Source of the DNA: Amycolatopsis sp. DSM 110486
GTDB lineage: Bacteria; Actinomycetota; Actinomycetes; Mycobacteriales; Pseudonocardiaceae
Assembly (NCBI RefSeq): GCF_019468465.1
Contig: NZ_CP080519.1
Coordinates: forward strand, 2,991,001-3,055,000
Direction of reading: 5' to 3'
Length of the DNA: 64,000 nt
Position numbers and translations under genes: made by a program. Each line of letters begins with the position of its first letter. Position 1 is the first letter of the stretch. Shown here piece by piece: positions 8,191-17,513 of the stretch. The notes beneath the pieces are model-generated. The model saw only the letters and a list, made by a program, of their open reading frames with translations, ran no database searches and was not told where the DNA came from.

Positions 8191-8685
8191 TCACCGAAGC
8201 CGCAGGTCCGGCCGGAGGACGACACCCGCTTTGTCGTCCTCCGGCCGAGCCCGCAAGAGATCCGCGACGGGACCGTGGAGCGGCAACACCGCATCCGGCT
8301 CGATTTCCAACCATGGGATCAGCACGCTCGCGCGGTCCGGCGTACCCGGGTGCGGCAGGAGCAGGCGCGGGTCGTCGGACTTCACGGCGTCGACGGTCAC
8401 CACGTCGACGTCGAGGGTCCGCGGGCCCCAGCGCAGCTCGCGGACGCGGCCGGCCGCCTGTTCCGCGGCCTGGGCCGTGGCGAGCCAGGCCCAGTGGTCG
8501 CGCGCGGGGTCGTCGACGACGCACACGGCGTTGAGGAAGTCGGGCTGGTCTTCGACGCCCCACGGCTTCGTCTCGTACACGCTCGACACGGACACCAGCG
8601 CCGGCCCGACGGTGTCCAGCGCGATGCGCAGGTAGGCCAGCCGGTCGCCGAGGTTGGAGCCGAGCGAGAGGACGGCGCGGCTCAC
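8191..8685 (-). CDS. folK: 2-amino-4-hydroxy-6-hydroxymethyldihydropteridine pyrophosphokinase FolK
   Basis: Transfers pyrophosphate from ATP to 6-hydroxymethyl-7,8-dihydropterin in folate synthesis. The 164-residue protein begins [15 protein letters not shown] (the LSLGSNLGD motif at 5-13). The HPPK signature [11 protein letters not shown] is at 85-95, holding the metal-binding aspartates. Length equals the family norm of about 160. The GTG start at 8685 overlaps the folB stop (GTGA), so it is translationally coupled as the last gene of folE-folP-folB-folK. Confidence 0.96.
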   Translation of the reverse strand: MSRAVLSLGSNLGDRLAYLRIALDTVGPALVSVSSVYETKPWGVEDQPDFLNAVCVVDDPARDHWAWLATAQAAEQAAGRVRELRWGPRTLDVDVVTVDAVKSDDPRLLLPHPGTPDRASVLIPWLEIEPDAVLPLHGPVADLLRARPEDDKAGVVLRPDLRLR

Positions 8686-9041
8686 CGCTCGCGCCGGACG
8701 GTGACCGCGACGTCGTCGAACGTCAGCGGGATCGGCGCCGCCGGCTTGTGCACCGTGACCTCGACGGCGCTCAGCCGCGAGTCGCGCATGACCTCGTCGG
8801 CGATCTTGCCCGCGACGCTCTCGATGAGGTCGTACGGCTCGCCCGCCACGATCCCGGCGGCCAACTCGGCGAGCTCGCCGTAGTGCAGCGTCTTGGTCAG
8901 GTCGTCGGACGCGGCGGCCGGCCCGAGGTCCAGCCACGCGGTGACGTCGACGACGAACTCCTGCCCGTCGCGCTTCTCGTGCTCGAACACGCCGTGGCGG
9001 CCAAACACCCGCAGCCCCGTCAACGTGATGCGATCAGCCAT
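8682..9041 (-). CDS. folB: Dihydroneopterin aldolase FolB
   Basis: Cleaves dihydroneopterin to 6-hydroxymethyldihydropterin and glycolaldehyde. The 119-residue protein starts [23 protein letters not shown]. The catalytic pair is Glu22 and Lys99 (in VTVHKP), matching family positions. Its ATG at 9041 lies inside the end of folP (8-base overlap), and folK starts at its stop codon, so three genes are tightly stacked. The family forms octamers; nothing here departs from that. Confidence 0.96.
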   Translation of the reverse strand: MADRITLTGLRVFGRHGVFEHEKRDGQEFVVDVTAWLDLGPAAASDDLTKTLHYGELAELAAGIVAGEPYDLIESVAGKIADEVMRDSRLSAVEVTVHKPAAPIPLTFDDVAVTVRRER

Positions 9042-9879
9042 CGGCCCGCCCCTTCCGCCACGCGGCCGCGACGGCGACCGCGTCGAGCGACGCGCCCACC
9101 TCGTGCACGCGCACTCCCCACGCCCCGGCCGCGGCGGCCAGCGCGGAAATCGCGGCGGTGGCGTTCTCGCGCCCGTCCGGCGGCCGCGGCTCACCGTCCT
9201 TTTCGGCCAGCAGCCGCCCGAGGAACCGTTTGCGCGAAGCCCCGACGAGCACCGGGAAACCCAGTGACAGTACTGAATCCAGGCCGTGCAGCAGCGCCCA
9301 GTCGTGCTCGGCGTGCTTCGCGAACCCGAGCCCCGGGTCGAGCACGATCGCGCTTTCGTCGACGCCGGCGGCGAGCGCATCGTCCACTCTGGACTGAAGC
9401 TCGCTGCGCACCTCGGCCACGACGTCGTTGTACGTCGCGAGCTTGGTCATGTCCTTGCTGTGCCCCCGCCAGTGCATCAGCACCCACGGCACGCGGCACT
9501 GCGCGGCGACGCGTCCCATGTTCGCGTCGGCGAGCCCGCCGGACACGTCGTTGATCACCCGCGCCCCCGCCTCGACGGCCGCCTCCGCGACGGAAGCACG
9601 CGTCGTGTCCACGGACAGCGCGACACCTTCGGACGCCAGCTGCCGGATCACCGGCAGCACCCGCGCGGCCTCGGTCTCCGCGTCCACGCGCAACGCCCCC
9701 GGCCGCGTCGACTCGCCACCGACGTCGATCAGGTCCGCGCCGCGCGCCCACATGTCGCGGGCGTGCTCGAGCGCCTGGTCGAGGTCGAGGTAGCGGCCGC
9801 CGTCGGAGAACGAATCGGGCGTCACGTTCAGCACGCCCATCACGGCGCACCGCCCGGGCCGGGGCAGGCCCGAGATCAC
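9034..9879 (-). CDS. folP: Dihydropteroate synthase FolP
   Basis: Condenses 6-hydroxymethyldihydropterin pyrophosphate with para-aminobenzoate; it is the sulfonamide target. The 281-residue TIM-barrel protein has the pABA-loop motif [11 protein letters not shown] at 18-28, GGESTRPG at 54-61, a NDVSGG segment and the phosphate-binding GASRKRFLG. The GTG start at 9879 overlaps the folE stop by GTGA. It corresponds to mycobacterial folP1 by synteny and by intact catalytic loops, unlike the divergent folP2 paralogue. Confidence 0.96.
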   Translation of the reverse strand: MISGLPRPGRCAVMGVLNVTPDSFSDGGRYLDLDQALEHARDMWARGADLIDVGGESTRPGALRVDAETEAARVLPVIRQLASEGVALSVDTTRASVAEAAVEAGARVINDVSGGLADANMGRVAAQCRVPWVLMHWRGHSKDMTKLATYNDVVAEVRSELQSRVDDALAAGVDESAIVLDPGLGFAKHAEHDWALLHGLDSVLSLGFPVLVGASRKRFLGRLLAEKDGEPRPPDGRENATAAISALAAAAGAWGVRVHEVGASLDAVAVAAAWRKGRADG

Positions 9880-10502
9880 GGGCGCCGCCCCTTGATCAGC
9901 TCGATCGCCTCCGCGCGCGACGTCGCCGACGTCCGCATCAGCCCTCGCACCGCCGACGTCACCGTCAGCGAACCCGGCTTGCGGATGCCGCGCATCGACA
10001 TGCAGAGGTGCTCGGCCTCCATCACCACGATGACGCCGCGCGGCTCCAGCTTGCGATCCAGCGCGTCGGCGACCTGCGACGTCAGCCGTTCCTGGACCTG
10101 CGGCCGCTTCGCGTAGAGATCGACGAGCCGGGCGAGCTTGGACAGCCCGGTGACCTTGCCGTTGGCGTTCGGGATGTACCCGACGTGGGCGACGCCGTGG
10201 AACGGCAGCAGGTGGTGTTCACAGTTCGAGTACATCGGGATGTCAGTGACGAGCACGAGCTCCTCGTGCGCTTCATCGAACGTCTTCGCGAGCACTTCGT
10301 CTGGATCGGTGTACAGCCCGCCGAACATCTCGCGGTACGCGCGGGCCACGCGGGCCGGCGTGTCACGCAGGCCGTCGCGGTCGGGGTTCTCGCCGCAGGC
10401 CAGCAGGAGTTCCCGGACAGCACGCTCCGCCCGGTCCTGGTCGAAGACCGGGACCGGGCGGAGGCCGTCGTTGCTAGTGCTTGTCTGGTCCGTCCACGTC
10501 AC
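9876..10502 (-). CDS. folE: GTP cyclohydrolase I FolE
   Basis: Converts GTP to 7,8-dihydroneopterin triphosphate, the first folate step. The 208-residue protein holds the zinc ligands Cys94, His97 and Cys167 ([12 protein letters not shown] and [11 protein letters not shown]), so it is the canonical zinc type IA enzyme. The likely start is GTG 10502 ([12 protein letters not shown]), inside the last 29 bases of ftsH. No later start would keep the N-terminal helix. The overlap implies co-expression with ftsH, as in mycobacteria. Confidence 0.95.
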   Translation of the reverse strand: MTWTDQTSTSNDGLRPVPVFDQDRAERAVRELLLACGENPDRDGLRDTPARVARAYREMFGGLYTDPDEVLAKTFDEAHEELVLVTDIPMYSNCEHHLLPFHGVAHVGYIPNANGKVTGLSKLARLVDLYAKRPQVQERLTSQVADALDRKLEPRGVIVVMEAEHLCMSMRGIRKPGSLTVTSAVRGLMRTSATSRAEAIELIKGRRP

Positions 10503-12873
10503 GCCGCTGCTGCCCCTCGTCCGGCTGCTGGCCGTTCGCGCCGTCGGCGAACCAGCCCTGCTCACGCGGACGGTCTTCGGCTGGGCGCCAAGGCTGGCTG
10601 CCCGGGGATGTCGCCGGGGTCCAGCCCGGAGGCGCCCCGTAGTTGGGCGGACCGCTCTGCGTACCGCTCGGGCCACCCGGGTAGTAGCCGCCTGCCGGAC
10701 CGCCCGGCTGCTGACCACCATACGACTGGGGCCAGCGACCCGTGCCGTTCGGCCCACCGTTCGGACGGCCGCCGTTGGGCGGCGGAGCGTACGGGTTGGC
10801 GTTCGGGTCGGGCGGCGTCGGCGGTGCGTACGGCGGCCCACCGGGGAGGTCACCCGCGCCCGCGGCGGTGCCGACAGGCGTCGGCTCCGGCTGCAGGACC
10901 GGCTTCTCCTTCTCCGGCGGGGGCCACGGCTCGCCGCGTTCCATCGCCAGCTCGCCCGGGGTCTTGATGGGCGGCTTGTCCGACGGGGTGCGCTCCCCGA
11001 ACTCGTTGAAGACGGTGATGTGCGGGCGCTTCTCGACGGTCGCGAAGATCCGCTCGAGGTCCTTGCGCTGCAGCGTCTCCTTCTCGAGCAGCTCCAGCAC
11101 CAGGTTGTCGAGCACGTCGCGGTAGGTGTTGAGCACGTGCCACGCCTCGGTGTGCGCCGTCTCGATGAGCTTGCGCACCTCCTCGTCGATCTCGTGCGCC
11201 ACCTCGAGCGAGTAGTCGGCCTGCCGGCCCGCGGAGCGGCCAAGGAACGGGTCACCCTGCTCCTGGCCGTACTTCACGGCGCCGAGCCGCGCGCTCATGC
11301 CGTACTCGGTGACCATGGAGCGGGCGATCTTCGTGGCCTGCTCGATGTCGGAGGAGGCACCGGTGGTGGGCTCGTGGAACACGAGCTCCTCCGCCGTGCG
11401 GCCACCCATCGCGAACACCAGGCGGCCGATCATCTCCGACCGGGTCATCAGCTGCTTGTCGTCCTCCGGCACGAGCAGGGCGTGGCCGCCGGTGCGCCCG
11501 CGCGGGAGGATCGTGAGCTTGTACACGGGCTCGATGTCCGGCATCGCCCACGCGGCGAGCGCGTGCCCGCCCTCGTGGTAGGCCGTGATCTTCTTCTCCT
11601 TCTCGGAGATGATCCGGCTCTTGCGCGCCGGCCCGCCGACCACACGGTCGACCGACTCTTCGAGCTCGACTTCGCCGATCACGTGCCCGTTCTTGCGGGC
11701 GGTGAGCAACGCGGCTTCGTTCAGCACGTTGGCCAGGTCCGCACCCGACATGCCGACGGTGCGCTTGGCGAGGCCGGTCAGATCCACGCCCTGCGCGATC
11801 GGCTTGCCCTTGGAGTGCACATCGAGGATCGCCTTGCGGCCGCGCAGGTCCGGCGCCGACACGGGGATCTGGCGGTCGAACCGGCCCGGGCGCAGCAGCG
11901 CCGGGTCGAGGATGTCGGGCCGGTTGGTGGCCGCGATCAGGATGATGCCGCCGCGGGCGTCGAAGCCGTCCATCTCGACGAGGAGCTGGTTCAGCGTCTG
12001 CTCGCGCTCGTCGTGCCCGCCGCCGAGGCCGGCACCGCGCTGACGGCCCACCGCGTCGATCTCGTCGACGAAGATGATGCACGGCGCGTTCTGCTTGGCC
12101 TGCTCGAACAGGTCGCGGACACGGGACGCGCCCACACCGACGAACATCTCGACGAAGTCGGAACCGGAGATCGTGTAGAACGGCACGCCCGCTTCACCGG
12201 CGACGGCTCGCGCGAGCAGCGTCTTACCGGTACCGGGCGGCCCGTAGAGCAGCACGCCCTTGGGGATCTTCGCTCCGAGTGCCTGGTAGCGCGCCGGGTT
12301 CTGCAGGAAGTCCTTGATCTCGTACAGCTCTTCGACGGCTTCGTCCGCGCCCGCCACGTCACCGAACGTGGTCTTCGGCATGTCCTTGTTCAGCTGCTTG
12401 GCCTTGGACTTGCCGAAGTTGAGGACGCGATTGCCGCCGCCCTGCGCGTTGTTCATCATCCACATGAGCAGGCCCAGCACGAGGGCCAGCGGGATGGCGA
12501 AGATGAGGATCTGCGTCAGGATGCTCTGCTGCGTCACCTTGGTGTCGAACTTGATCGGCTGCTTGTCGAGCGTCGCGGAGTTGAGCTCGTTGTAGATCTC
12601 CTGAGCCGCGTTCGCCGGGTACTGCGCGACGATCTGGTCAGTCTGGGTGCCGTTGACGTCGATCTTCTGAGTCAAGGACAGCTTGACCTGCTGTTCCTTG
12701 TCCTCGATGCTGGCTTCCTTGACGTGGTGCGCATTGATCTGTGCGTTCGCCACGGAGATCGGAGCCTGGGTGTAGCCACGATCGCTGTCGAAGATCGTGT
12801 TGTAGGCGAACAACGCCAGCAACCCTGCGACGATCCACAGCAGTGGGTTCCTGAGCACGCTCTTCCGGTTCAT
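10474..12873 (-). CDS. ftsH: ATP-dependent zinc metalloprotease FtsH
   Basis: Membrane-anchored AAA+ protease for quality control of membrane and regulatory proteins. Two transmembrane helices (about 10-26 and 118-140) enclose a periplasmic domain. Walker A is GPPGTGKT at 211-218, Walker B IIFVDEID at 266-273, the second region of homology is [20 protein letters not shown], and the zinc site HEGGH is at 434-438. The 799-residue length exceeds E. coli FtsH (644). The extra C-terminal 150 residues are Pro/Gly/Gln-rich and probably disordered, as in other actinobacterial FtsH proteins. It heads the folate operon. Confidence 0.97.
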   Translation of the reverse strand: MNRKSVLRNPLLWIVAGLLALFAYNTIFDSDRGYTQAPISVANAQINAHHVKEASIEDKEQQVKLSLTQKIDVNGTQTDQIVAQYPANAAQEIYNELNSATLDKQPIKFDTKVTQQSILTQILIFAIPLALVLGLLMWMMNNAQGGGNRVLNFGKSKAKQLNKDMPKTTFGDVAGADEAVEELYEIKDFLQNPARYQALGAKIPKGVLLYGPPGTGKTLLARAVAGEAGVPFYTISGSDFVEMFVGVGASRVRDLFEQAKQNAPCIIFVDEIDAVGRQRGAGLGGGHDEREQTLNQLLVEMDGFDARGGIILIAATNRPDILDPALLRPGRFDRQIPVSAPDLRGRKAILDVHSKGKPIAQGVDLTGLAKRTVGMSGADLANVLNEAALLTARKNGHVIGEVELEESVDRVVGGPARKSRIISEKEKKITAYHEGGHALAAWAMPDIEPVYKLTILPRGRTGGHALLVPEDDKQLMTRSEMIGRLVFAMGGRTAEELVFHEPTTGASSDIEQATKIARSMVTEYGMSARLGAVKYGQEQGDPFLGRSAGRQADYSLEVAHEIDEEVRKLIETAHTEAWHVLNTYRDVLDNLVLELLEKETLQRKDLERIFATVEKRPHITVFNEFGERTPSDKPPIKTPGELAMERGEPWPPPEKEKPVLQPEPTPVGTAAGAGDLPGGPPYAPPTPPDPNANPYAPPPNGGRPNGGPNGTGRWPQSYGGQQPGGPAGGYYPGGPSGTQSGPPNYGAPPGWTPATSPGSQPWRPAEDRPREQGWFADGANGQQPDEGQQRRDVDGPDKH

Positions 12874-13073
12874 ACGACTCGGCCCTTGCGGCCTCGACCC
12901 TCCCTGGTTGGGCGGCTCCTGTGATACCCGCCATCACGATCTTGACAACCCGTGGTGCCCGGGCCAGTCCCACCAGGGTACCGCCCGTCCGGACGATCGA
13001 CCCTTGTGAGCCTCACGCAGGTCAACGGGCGATACAGCACGAGGGTTCCCGGATGGTGCCGGTTCGCGTCACC

Positions 13074-13898
13074 CTAGCGTGTGTCGGCGGCCACTGAAGC
13101 CACCATCTCACCGAGTCGCGTGCGCAGCGTCATCGGGTCCGCGGGCGCCACCGTCACCCATTCGCGGCCGTCGGATCCCGCTCGCGACAGGCTGAGGTAA
13201 CGGCCCGTGGCGGTGTCGAACCAGCCCAGCACGCGGGACCGCTGCCGGGCTCCGAGCTGGGTACGGCTGTTCGCGGCCAGCTGACCGCCGCGCAGCCGCG
13301 GCTGGCCGGAGATGAGCGCGTACGTCTCGCGCGGGTCGACCGTCGCGCGCTCGCTCAGCGACTGGCGCTTCGCCCGTCGCCCCTTCTCCTCCGCCGCGCC
13401 GAGGCCGCCGGCCGCGACGGGCACGCGGATCGGGCGTGTGTGCAACGCCTCGTCCAGCGGGAGTGTGACGGATGCCTCGCTGCCGCGGCGGCCGCCGGGC
13501 AGCAGGTCGACGATCGTGGAGACCAGGCCGTCGGCGGGGGTCTCGCGCAGCCAGATGCCGTCGGCGTCCTGGATGGCCACCACGCCGGCGGCCCGCCCGT
13601 CACCCGCGGCGAGCAGCGCGACGGGGTGGGCCTGGAACTCGGGGATGTGCAGCGCGTCGAGCGTGATCGGCGCGCGGGCGAGCAGGTTCAGCCACTCGTC
13701 CACGGGCGGTTCGAGGCGGCCTCGGGCGTCACGGACGCCCCGCGCCTTGAGCTCGACGTCGACCCGGTGCCGCAGCGAAACGCGTTCGTCTTCAGTGGCA
13801 CCGTGCGAGCGCACGCGCAGCGGGTAGGGCAGCTCGCCGAGTCCCGCGGACTCCCAGAGGAAGTCGAACGCCAACGGCGAGAAGAACTCTTGGTGCAT
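13074..13898 (-). CDS. ESX secretion-associated EspG-family protein
   Basis: A 274-residue cytosolic EspG-family protein. EspG proteins bind the tips of PE-PPE dimers and deliver them to a type VII secretion system. Family features visible are the opening FFSPLAFDFLWESAGLGELPYPLRVRSHG, a central QDADGIWLRETPADGL and the C-terminal FDTATGRYLSLSR followed by EWVTVAPAD. It is a clear paralogue of the next gene upstream (shared LWESAxLGELPYPLRxRSHGAT and QPRLRGGQ). A central R/K-rich stretch (EEKGRRAKRQ) is specific to this copy. It is last in a PE-like, PPE-like, EspG, EspG series on the same strand. Confidence 0.85.
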   Translation of the reverse strand: MHQEFFSPLAFDFLWESAGLGELPYPLRVRSHGATEDERVSLRHRVDVELKARGVRDARGRLEPPVDEWLNLLARAPITLDALHIPEFQAHPVALLAAGDGRAAGVVAIQDADGIWLRETPADGLVSTIVDLLPGGRRGSEASVTLPLDEALHTRPIRVPVAAGGLGAAEEKGRRAKRQSLSERATVDPRETYALISGQPRLRGGQLAANSRTQLGARQRSRVLGWFDTATGRYLSLSRAGSDGREWVTVAPADPMTLRTRLGEMVASVAADTR

Positions 13899-13996
13899 GC
13901 GGTGGTGCTCACCCTCCAGGATCGATCTCTTGCTCAGCGTAGCGCGAGCGTGCCCCGGGCAGGAACGGCCTGAAGTGCTGAACTACCAGCAGCTCC

Positions 13997-14800
13997 TCAG
14001 AACGCCGCCGCGCTTTCCTGCCCCGCCGCGCCGGCCATCATCTCGCCGAGGCGGTGCCGCAGGGTCGCGGCGTCGGCCGGCGCGATGGTGATCCAGTCGC
14101 GGCCGTCGCGGCCGCGGGTGGCCTGTGTGAAGTAGCGGCCGGTCTCGGTGTCGAACCAGCTGAGCACCGGCGACCGGCTGCGCCCGCCGAGGCGGTTGCG
14201 CGCGTTGGCGCCGATCTGCCCGCCGCGCAGCCGGGGCTGGGCGTGCAGGCGGGCCAGTGCCTTGCGGTCCTCGTCCACGCTCGCGCGGCCCGAGGCGTCG
14301 ACCTGGTTGCCACGGCGCTGCATGAAGTCGACGCCGGAGCTGCCCACGAGCTGCTCCAGCGGCACCGTGATCGACTTCTCCGTGCCGCGCGGGGCGCCCG
14401 GCAGGAGCGAGACGATGGCGGTGGCCAAGCCGTCGGCCGGGCACGGCTGCAGGTGCAAGCCGCGCTGGTCCTGCACGGCCAGCAGGCCCTGCTCGCCGAC
14501 GAGGCCGGCGACGGCCAGCAGCGGTTCGGCGTTGGGATCGAGCAGCTGCACCGTGTCGAGGCTCGTGTCGGGCGCGGCGAGGATGCCGAAGTACTCCTCG
14601 ACGTGCGGCGCGGGCCGGCCGCGGCCGTCGGCGAGATCGCGCTGGACCAGGCCGCCGAGCGTGCGCGCTCGCAGTGCGTCGCGCTCATCGACGGTGGCGC
14701 CGTGCGAACGGATCCGCAGCGGGTAGGGCAGCTCACCCAGCGCGGCCGACTCCCACAGGAAGTCCACCTCGAGCGGGGTGAGCAGCTCCGCGTTCGGCAT
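13997..14800 (-). CDS. ESX secretion-associated EspG-family protein (paralogue)
   Basis: A 267-residue EspG paralogue beginning MPNAELLTPLEVDFLWESAALGELPYPLR. The C-terminus has the same FDTETGRYFTQATR and DWITIAPAD pattern as its neighbour. I prefer ATG 14800 over an in-frame start nine codons earlier because a GGGGG-rich ribosome-binding stretch precedes it and because the family starts just before the LTPLEVDFLW helix. Two adjacent EspG genes for one PE-PPE-like pair suggest that one copy serves substrates encoded elsewhere, or heterodimeric chaperoning. No ESX core gene (eccC, eccD, mycP) is in the window. Confidence 0.85.
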   Translation of the reverse strand: MPNAELLTPLEVDFLWESAALGELPYPLRIRSHGATVDERDALRARTLGGLVQRDLADGRGRPAPHVEEYFGILAAPDTSLDTVQLLDPNAEPLLAVAGLVGEQGLLAVQDQRGLHLQPCPADGLATAIVSLLPGAPRGTEKSITVPLEQLVGSSGVDFMQRRGNQVDASGRASVDEDRKALARLHAQPRLRGGQIGANARNRLGGRSRSPVLSWFDTETGRYFTQATRGRDGRDWITIAPADAATLRHRLGEMMAGAAGQESAAAF

Positions 14801-14833
14801 CGACCAAACCCCCAAACCCCGTGTCACACCTTG

Positions 14834-14918
14834 TGTTCAGGACGTTGTGTTCAAGACATTTTCGGTGGTGCTGCGCCGTGTTCCAAACAGCCGTGTTCTA
14901 AACAGCCGCGTTCGAGAC
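14834..14918. repeat. Five TGTTCNRRAC direct repeats at about 15-bp spacing
   Basis: Copies begin at 14834, 14848, 14879, 14894 and 14909: TGTTCAGGAC, TGTTCAAGAC, TGTTCCAAAC, TGTTCTAAAC and CGTTCGAGAC. Spacings are 14, 31, 15 and 15 bases. The cluster lies between the PPE-like gene and the EspG pair, upstream of the latter, so it could be a regulator-binding array. Confidence 0.6.
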
Positions 14919-14922
14919 AAAC

Positions 14923-14955
14923 GCGGGCGCGCGGCCGGAAAGGCCACGCGCCCGC
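14923..14955 (-). terminator. Hairpin terminator after the PPE-like gene
   Basis: Stem GCGGGCGCG (14923-14931) with CGCGCCCGC (14947-14955), plus an inner GGCC/GGCC pairing. It lies 11 bases past the PPE-like stop on the minus strand and is followed there by GTTTG. The T run is weak. Confidence 0.55.
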
Positions 14956-14965
14956 GGGAAGTGCG

Positions 14966-16375
14966 TCAGTTGTCGTCGTCGTCCGACCAGGCACCGATCA
15001 CCGGCGGAGGCGTGGCCTCGTTGGCGCCGAAGGCGTCGTCCGGGTCCGGCTCGATGAGGAAGGACGCGTGGGTGTGCTCCTGGTCCTCCTGGCCCTGGCC
15101 GCCGTGGGCACCCATGCCGCCGCCCATGCCGCCACCCATCGGGTTCATGCCCGGCGGGTTCTGGCCACCGATCGTGCCGCCGGCCGAGACCACGCCCTGC
15201 TGCTGCGCGGGCGCGGCGCCCTGGGCACTCTGGTGCTCGGCGGCCGCCGACGTGCTCTCCTCGTTCTTGCGCGCGCCACTGCGCGAGCCCTGCCCGAGCT
15301 TGCCGCCCGCGAAGCCGGCACCGCCGCCCAGCGCGCTCAGGCCGAGTGCCGAAGCGGCACCGCCACCGCCACCGCCACCGGCGGACACGGCCGGTGTGGC
15401 AGGAGCCGGGGCCGGGGCCGGAGCGGGCGCGGCACCCGCGCCGGCTCCCGCCGACGCGGCCATGCCGCCGTCGAAGCCGGACGTGCCGTAGGTGCCCGAG
15501 TTGCCGGTGACCAGAGGGCCACCCGCACCGGACGCCCCCGCGGCCGCGCCGCTGCCGGAGTGGCCCGTGTAGCCCGTGCCACCGCCGACGGCGTAGCTGC
15601 CGGCACCGAGGGTACCGGCGCCGACCGGCGCCGCGATCGTGCCGACGTTGCCGAAGTCGTTGCCGTTGAAGTGCGAGGGCGTGGGCTTCATGCCGAGCGA
15701 GTCAGGGCCGAAGCTCGGGGTCGTGTTGTCGACCTCTTTCATCGACTGCGTGTAGGCGTTGAAGAACGCGACCTGCTGGGCCTTGACGTCGTTGGCGGCG
15801 TCGGCCTGGGCCTTCTGGTCGGCGGCCAGCGCGGCGGGACCGCCGGCCAGCGCCGCGGACATGGCCTGCTTCGGGTCGTAGTCGAGCGGCGCCGGCATCT
15901 TCTTGACTTCGGCGGCGGCCGCGGCCTGCTTCGCGAGGCGGTCGGCCATCGTGTGCGCGGCGTCGGAGGCCTGCGTGCCCGAGTTGGCGATGGACACGAG
16001 CGCGCCCTGCGCACCCGCGGCACCGTCGCCGACCCACGCGTTGCCGAGCTCGGCGACCGCGTTGAACAGGTCGTCGGACGCCGTCTTCAGCTCGGTGCCG
16101 TGCTTGGTCCAGTGCTGCCCGGTGGCCTCGGCCGTGCCCGGGTCGTTGTCGGTGATCGCGCCGTTGTAGAGCTGGTGGCTCTCCTGCGCGTTCCAGTTGG
16201 GCGGGTTGGCGATCGCGCGGTCGCCGCCCATCTCGAACCCGCCGGCGCGACCGCGCGCGGAGTCGACGATGTTCTGCGAGACCGAGTTGTCGCCGAGTTG
16301 CACCGCGGACCCGCTGGCGGGCACGTTCTGCGCCGGCGGCTGCTGGCCGTTGCTGCTGTCTTGGTTTCCAGCCAT
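14966..16375 (-). CDS. PPE-like ESX substrate protein
   Basis: A 469-residue protein. An Ala/Gln-rich helical N-terminal domain (about 55-215) contains WTKHGTEL and WVGDGA, resembling the WxG turn of PPE/WXG100 helical bundles. A long Gly/Ala/Pro-rich middle and a conserved acidic C-terminus (HTHASFLIEPDPDDAFG, then PPPVIGAW) follow, as seen in Pseudonocardiaceae proteins with PPE-type domains. There is no signal peptide, as expected for a type VII substrate. It starts 19 bases after the PE-like gene and is followed by two EspG genes, which fits substrate-plus-chaperone logic. Family placement is by motif and context; no search was run. Confidence 0.7.
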   Translation of the reverse strand: MAGNQDSSNGQQPPAQNVPASGSAVQLGDNSVSQNIVDSARGRAGGFEMGGDRAIANPPNWNAQESHQLYNGAITDNDPGTAEATGQHWTKHGTELKTASDDLFNAVAELGNAWVGDGAAGAQGALVSIANSGTQASDAAHTMADRLAKQAAAAAEVKKMPAPLDYDPKQAMSAALAGGPAALAADQKAQADAANDVKAQQVAFFNAYTQSMKEVDNTTPSFGPDSLGMKPTPSHFNGNDFGNVGTIAAPVGAGTLGAGSYAVGGGTGYTGHSGSGAAAGASGAGGPLVTGNSGTYGTSGFDGGMAASAGAGAGAAPAPAPAPAPATPAVSAGGGGGGGAASALGLSALGGGAGFAGGKLGQGSRSGARKNEESTSAAAEHQSAQGAAPAQQQGVVSAGGTIGGQNPPGMNPMGGGMGGGMGAHGGQGQEDQEHTHASFLIEPDPDDAFGANEATPPPVIGAWSDDDDN

Positions 16376-16394
16376 GACTTCGTGATCCCCCTCG

Positions 16395-16760
16395 TCAGGC
16401 CTTGCGGAACGGGTCGGCCGCGGACTGGTCGAACTCGTGGTAGCGCGCCATCGCCGTGAGGATGCCCTGCTCCGCCGCCTCGTACTGGCTCAGCAGGTTC
16501 TGCAGGGCCGAGGAATAGGAGTCGCCACCGCCGTCGGCGCGCTGGACGAACTTCTCGGCCATCGCCTGGCCGACGGGGTTGGCGCCGAGCTTCGGCGGCT
16601 GCGCCAGCGAGCCCGCGCTGTTGAGCAGGGCTTCGACCGCGTCCTTGCCCGTGCGGATCTTGTTGAGCGCGGTCTGTGCGGCGTCCGGGTCGATGCCGAC
16701 CTGGCCGTTGACAGCGGCGCTCTTGAACGCGTTGGCATCGGCCAAGCTGCTGTTGCCCAT
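16395..16760 (-). CDS. PE-like small ESX substrate with YxxxE secretion motif
   Basis: A 121-residue helical protein (MGNSSLADANAFKSAAVNGQ...). The start at 16760 has GGAGAGAGGG upstream, which fixes it over a longer in-frame option. Two long helices are predicted, about 22-55 and 65-105. YEAAE near residue 93 matches the YxxxD/E type VII export signal carried by PE or WXG100 partners at the end of the second helix. There is no WxG motif, so the signal is expected to be formed with the PPE-like partner encoded 19 bases downstream. No signal peptide. It could also be a structural partner that is not itself exported. Confidence 0.65.
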   Translation of the reverse strand: MGNSSLADANAFKSAAVNGQVGIDPDAAQTALNKIRTGKDAVEALLNSAGSLAQPPKLGANPVGQAMAEKFVQRADGGGDSYSSALQNLLSQYEAAEQGILTAMARYHEFDQSAADPFRKA

Positions 16761-16955
16761 TGCCCTCTCTCCGTTCCCCCGCGCGAGCTCCCCGCTCGCT
16801 TGGCATAGGTCTTCGCATAGGTTAACGCACCAGGTCTGCACCTATGACGCGATCGGCGAACCCCAGGTTCCCCGCCGTGTGTGATCGCCGCAACACCGCC
16901 GGCGCGTTACCACCTCTGACACGTCCGAAAGCCCCGCGAGGTTCACCGCCGGGCT

Positions 16956-17513
16956 TCAGGACGTGTAGACGTGCGGGTCCAGTGTGCCGATGTAGGGCAG
17001 GTCGCGGTAGCGCTCGGCGTAGTCGAGGCCGTAACCGACGACGAACTCGTTGGGGATGTCGAAGCCGATGTACTTCACCGGCACGTCGACCTTCACGGCC
17101 TCGGGCTTGCGCAGCAGCGAGACGACCTCGAGCGACGCGGGGTTGCGGCTCGCGAGGTTCTTCAGCAGCCACGAGAGCGTGAGGCCGGAGTCGACGATGT
17201 CCTCGACGATCAGCACGTCGCGCCCCGCGATGTCGCGGTCGAGGTCCTTGAGGATGCGCACCACACCCGACGACGAGGTCGAGGAGCCGTAGGACGACAC
17301 GGCCATGAACTCCAGCTGCGTCGGCACCGGCAGAGCGCGGGCGAAGTCGGTCATGAACATCACGGCACCCTTGAGCACGCCCACCAGGAGGAGATCACCC
17401 TGGCCGTTTTCGGGGTAGTCCGCGGCGATCTTGGCCGCCAGCTCCGCGATCTTGTCCTTGATCTGCTGCTCGGTGATGAGCACGGAGGCGATCTCGCCCT
17501 CGTACACGGTCAT
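16956..17513 (-). CDS. hpt: Hypoxanthine-guanine phosphoribosyltransferase
   Basis: Salvages hypoxanthine and guanine with PRPP to IMP and GMP in the cytosol. The 185-residue protein has the PRPP-binding loop VEDIVDSG at 103-110 and the flexible-loop [11 protein letters not shown] around 73-83. ATG 17513 overlaps the tilS stop by four bases. The N-terminus [14 protein letters not shown] matches the family, so longer in-frame upstream starts inside tilS are rejected. The tilS-hpt pairing is conserved from Bacillus to actinobacteria. Confidence 0.97.
   Translation of the reverse strand: MTVYEGEIASVLITEQQIKDKIAELAAKIAADYPENGQGDLLLVGVLKGAVMFMTDFARALPVPTQLEFMAVSSYGSSTSSSGVVRILKDLDRDIAGRDVLIVEDIVDSGLTLSWLLKNLASRNPASLEVVSLLRKPEAVKVDVPVKYIGFDIPNEFVVGYGLDYAERYRDLPYIGTLDPHVYTS

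Noticed and set aside
10138..12924. 928-codon open frame antisense to ftsH
   Set aside because: Shadow of the high-GC ftsH codon pattern; His/Arg/Val-rich, no domain, and the opposite strand is a certain gene.
16395..16760. Classic WXG100 (EsxA/EsxB) protein
   Set aside because: No WxG turn is present. The YxxxE motif and the PPE-like neighbour fit a PE-like partner better.
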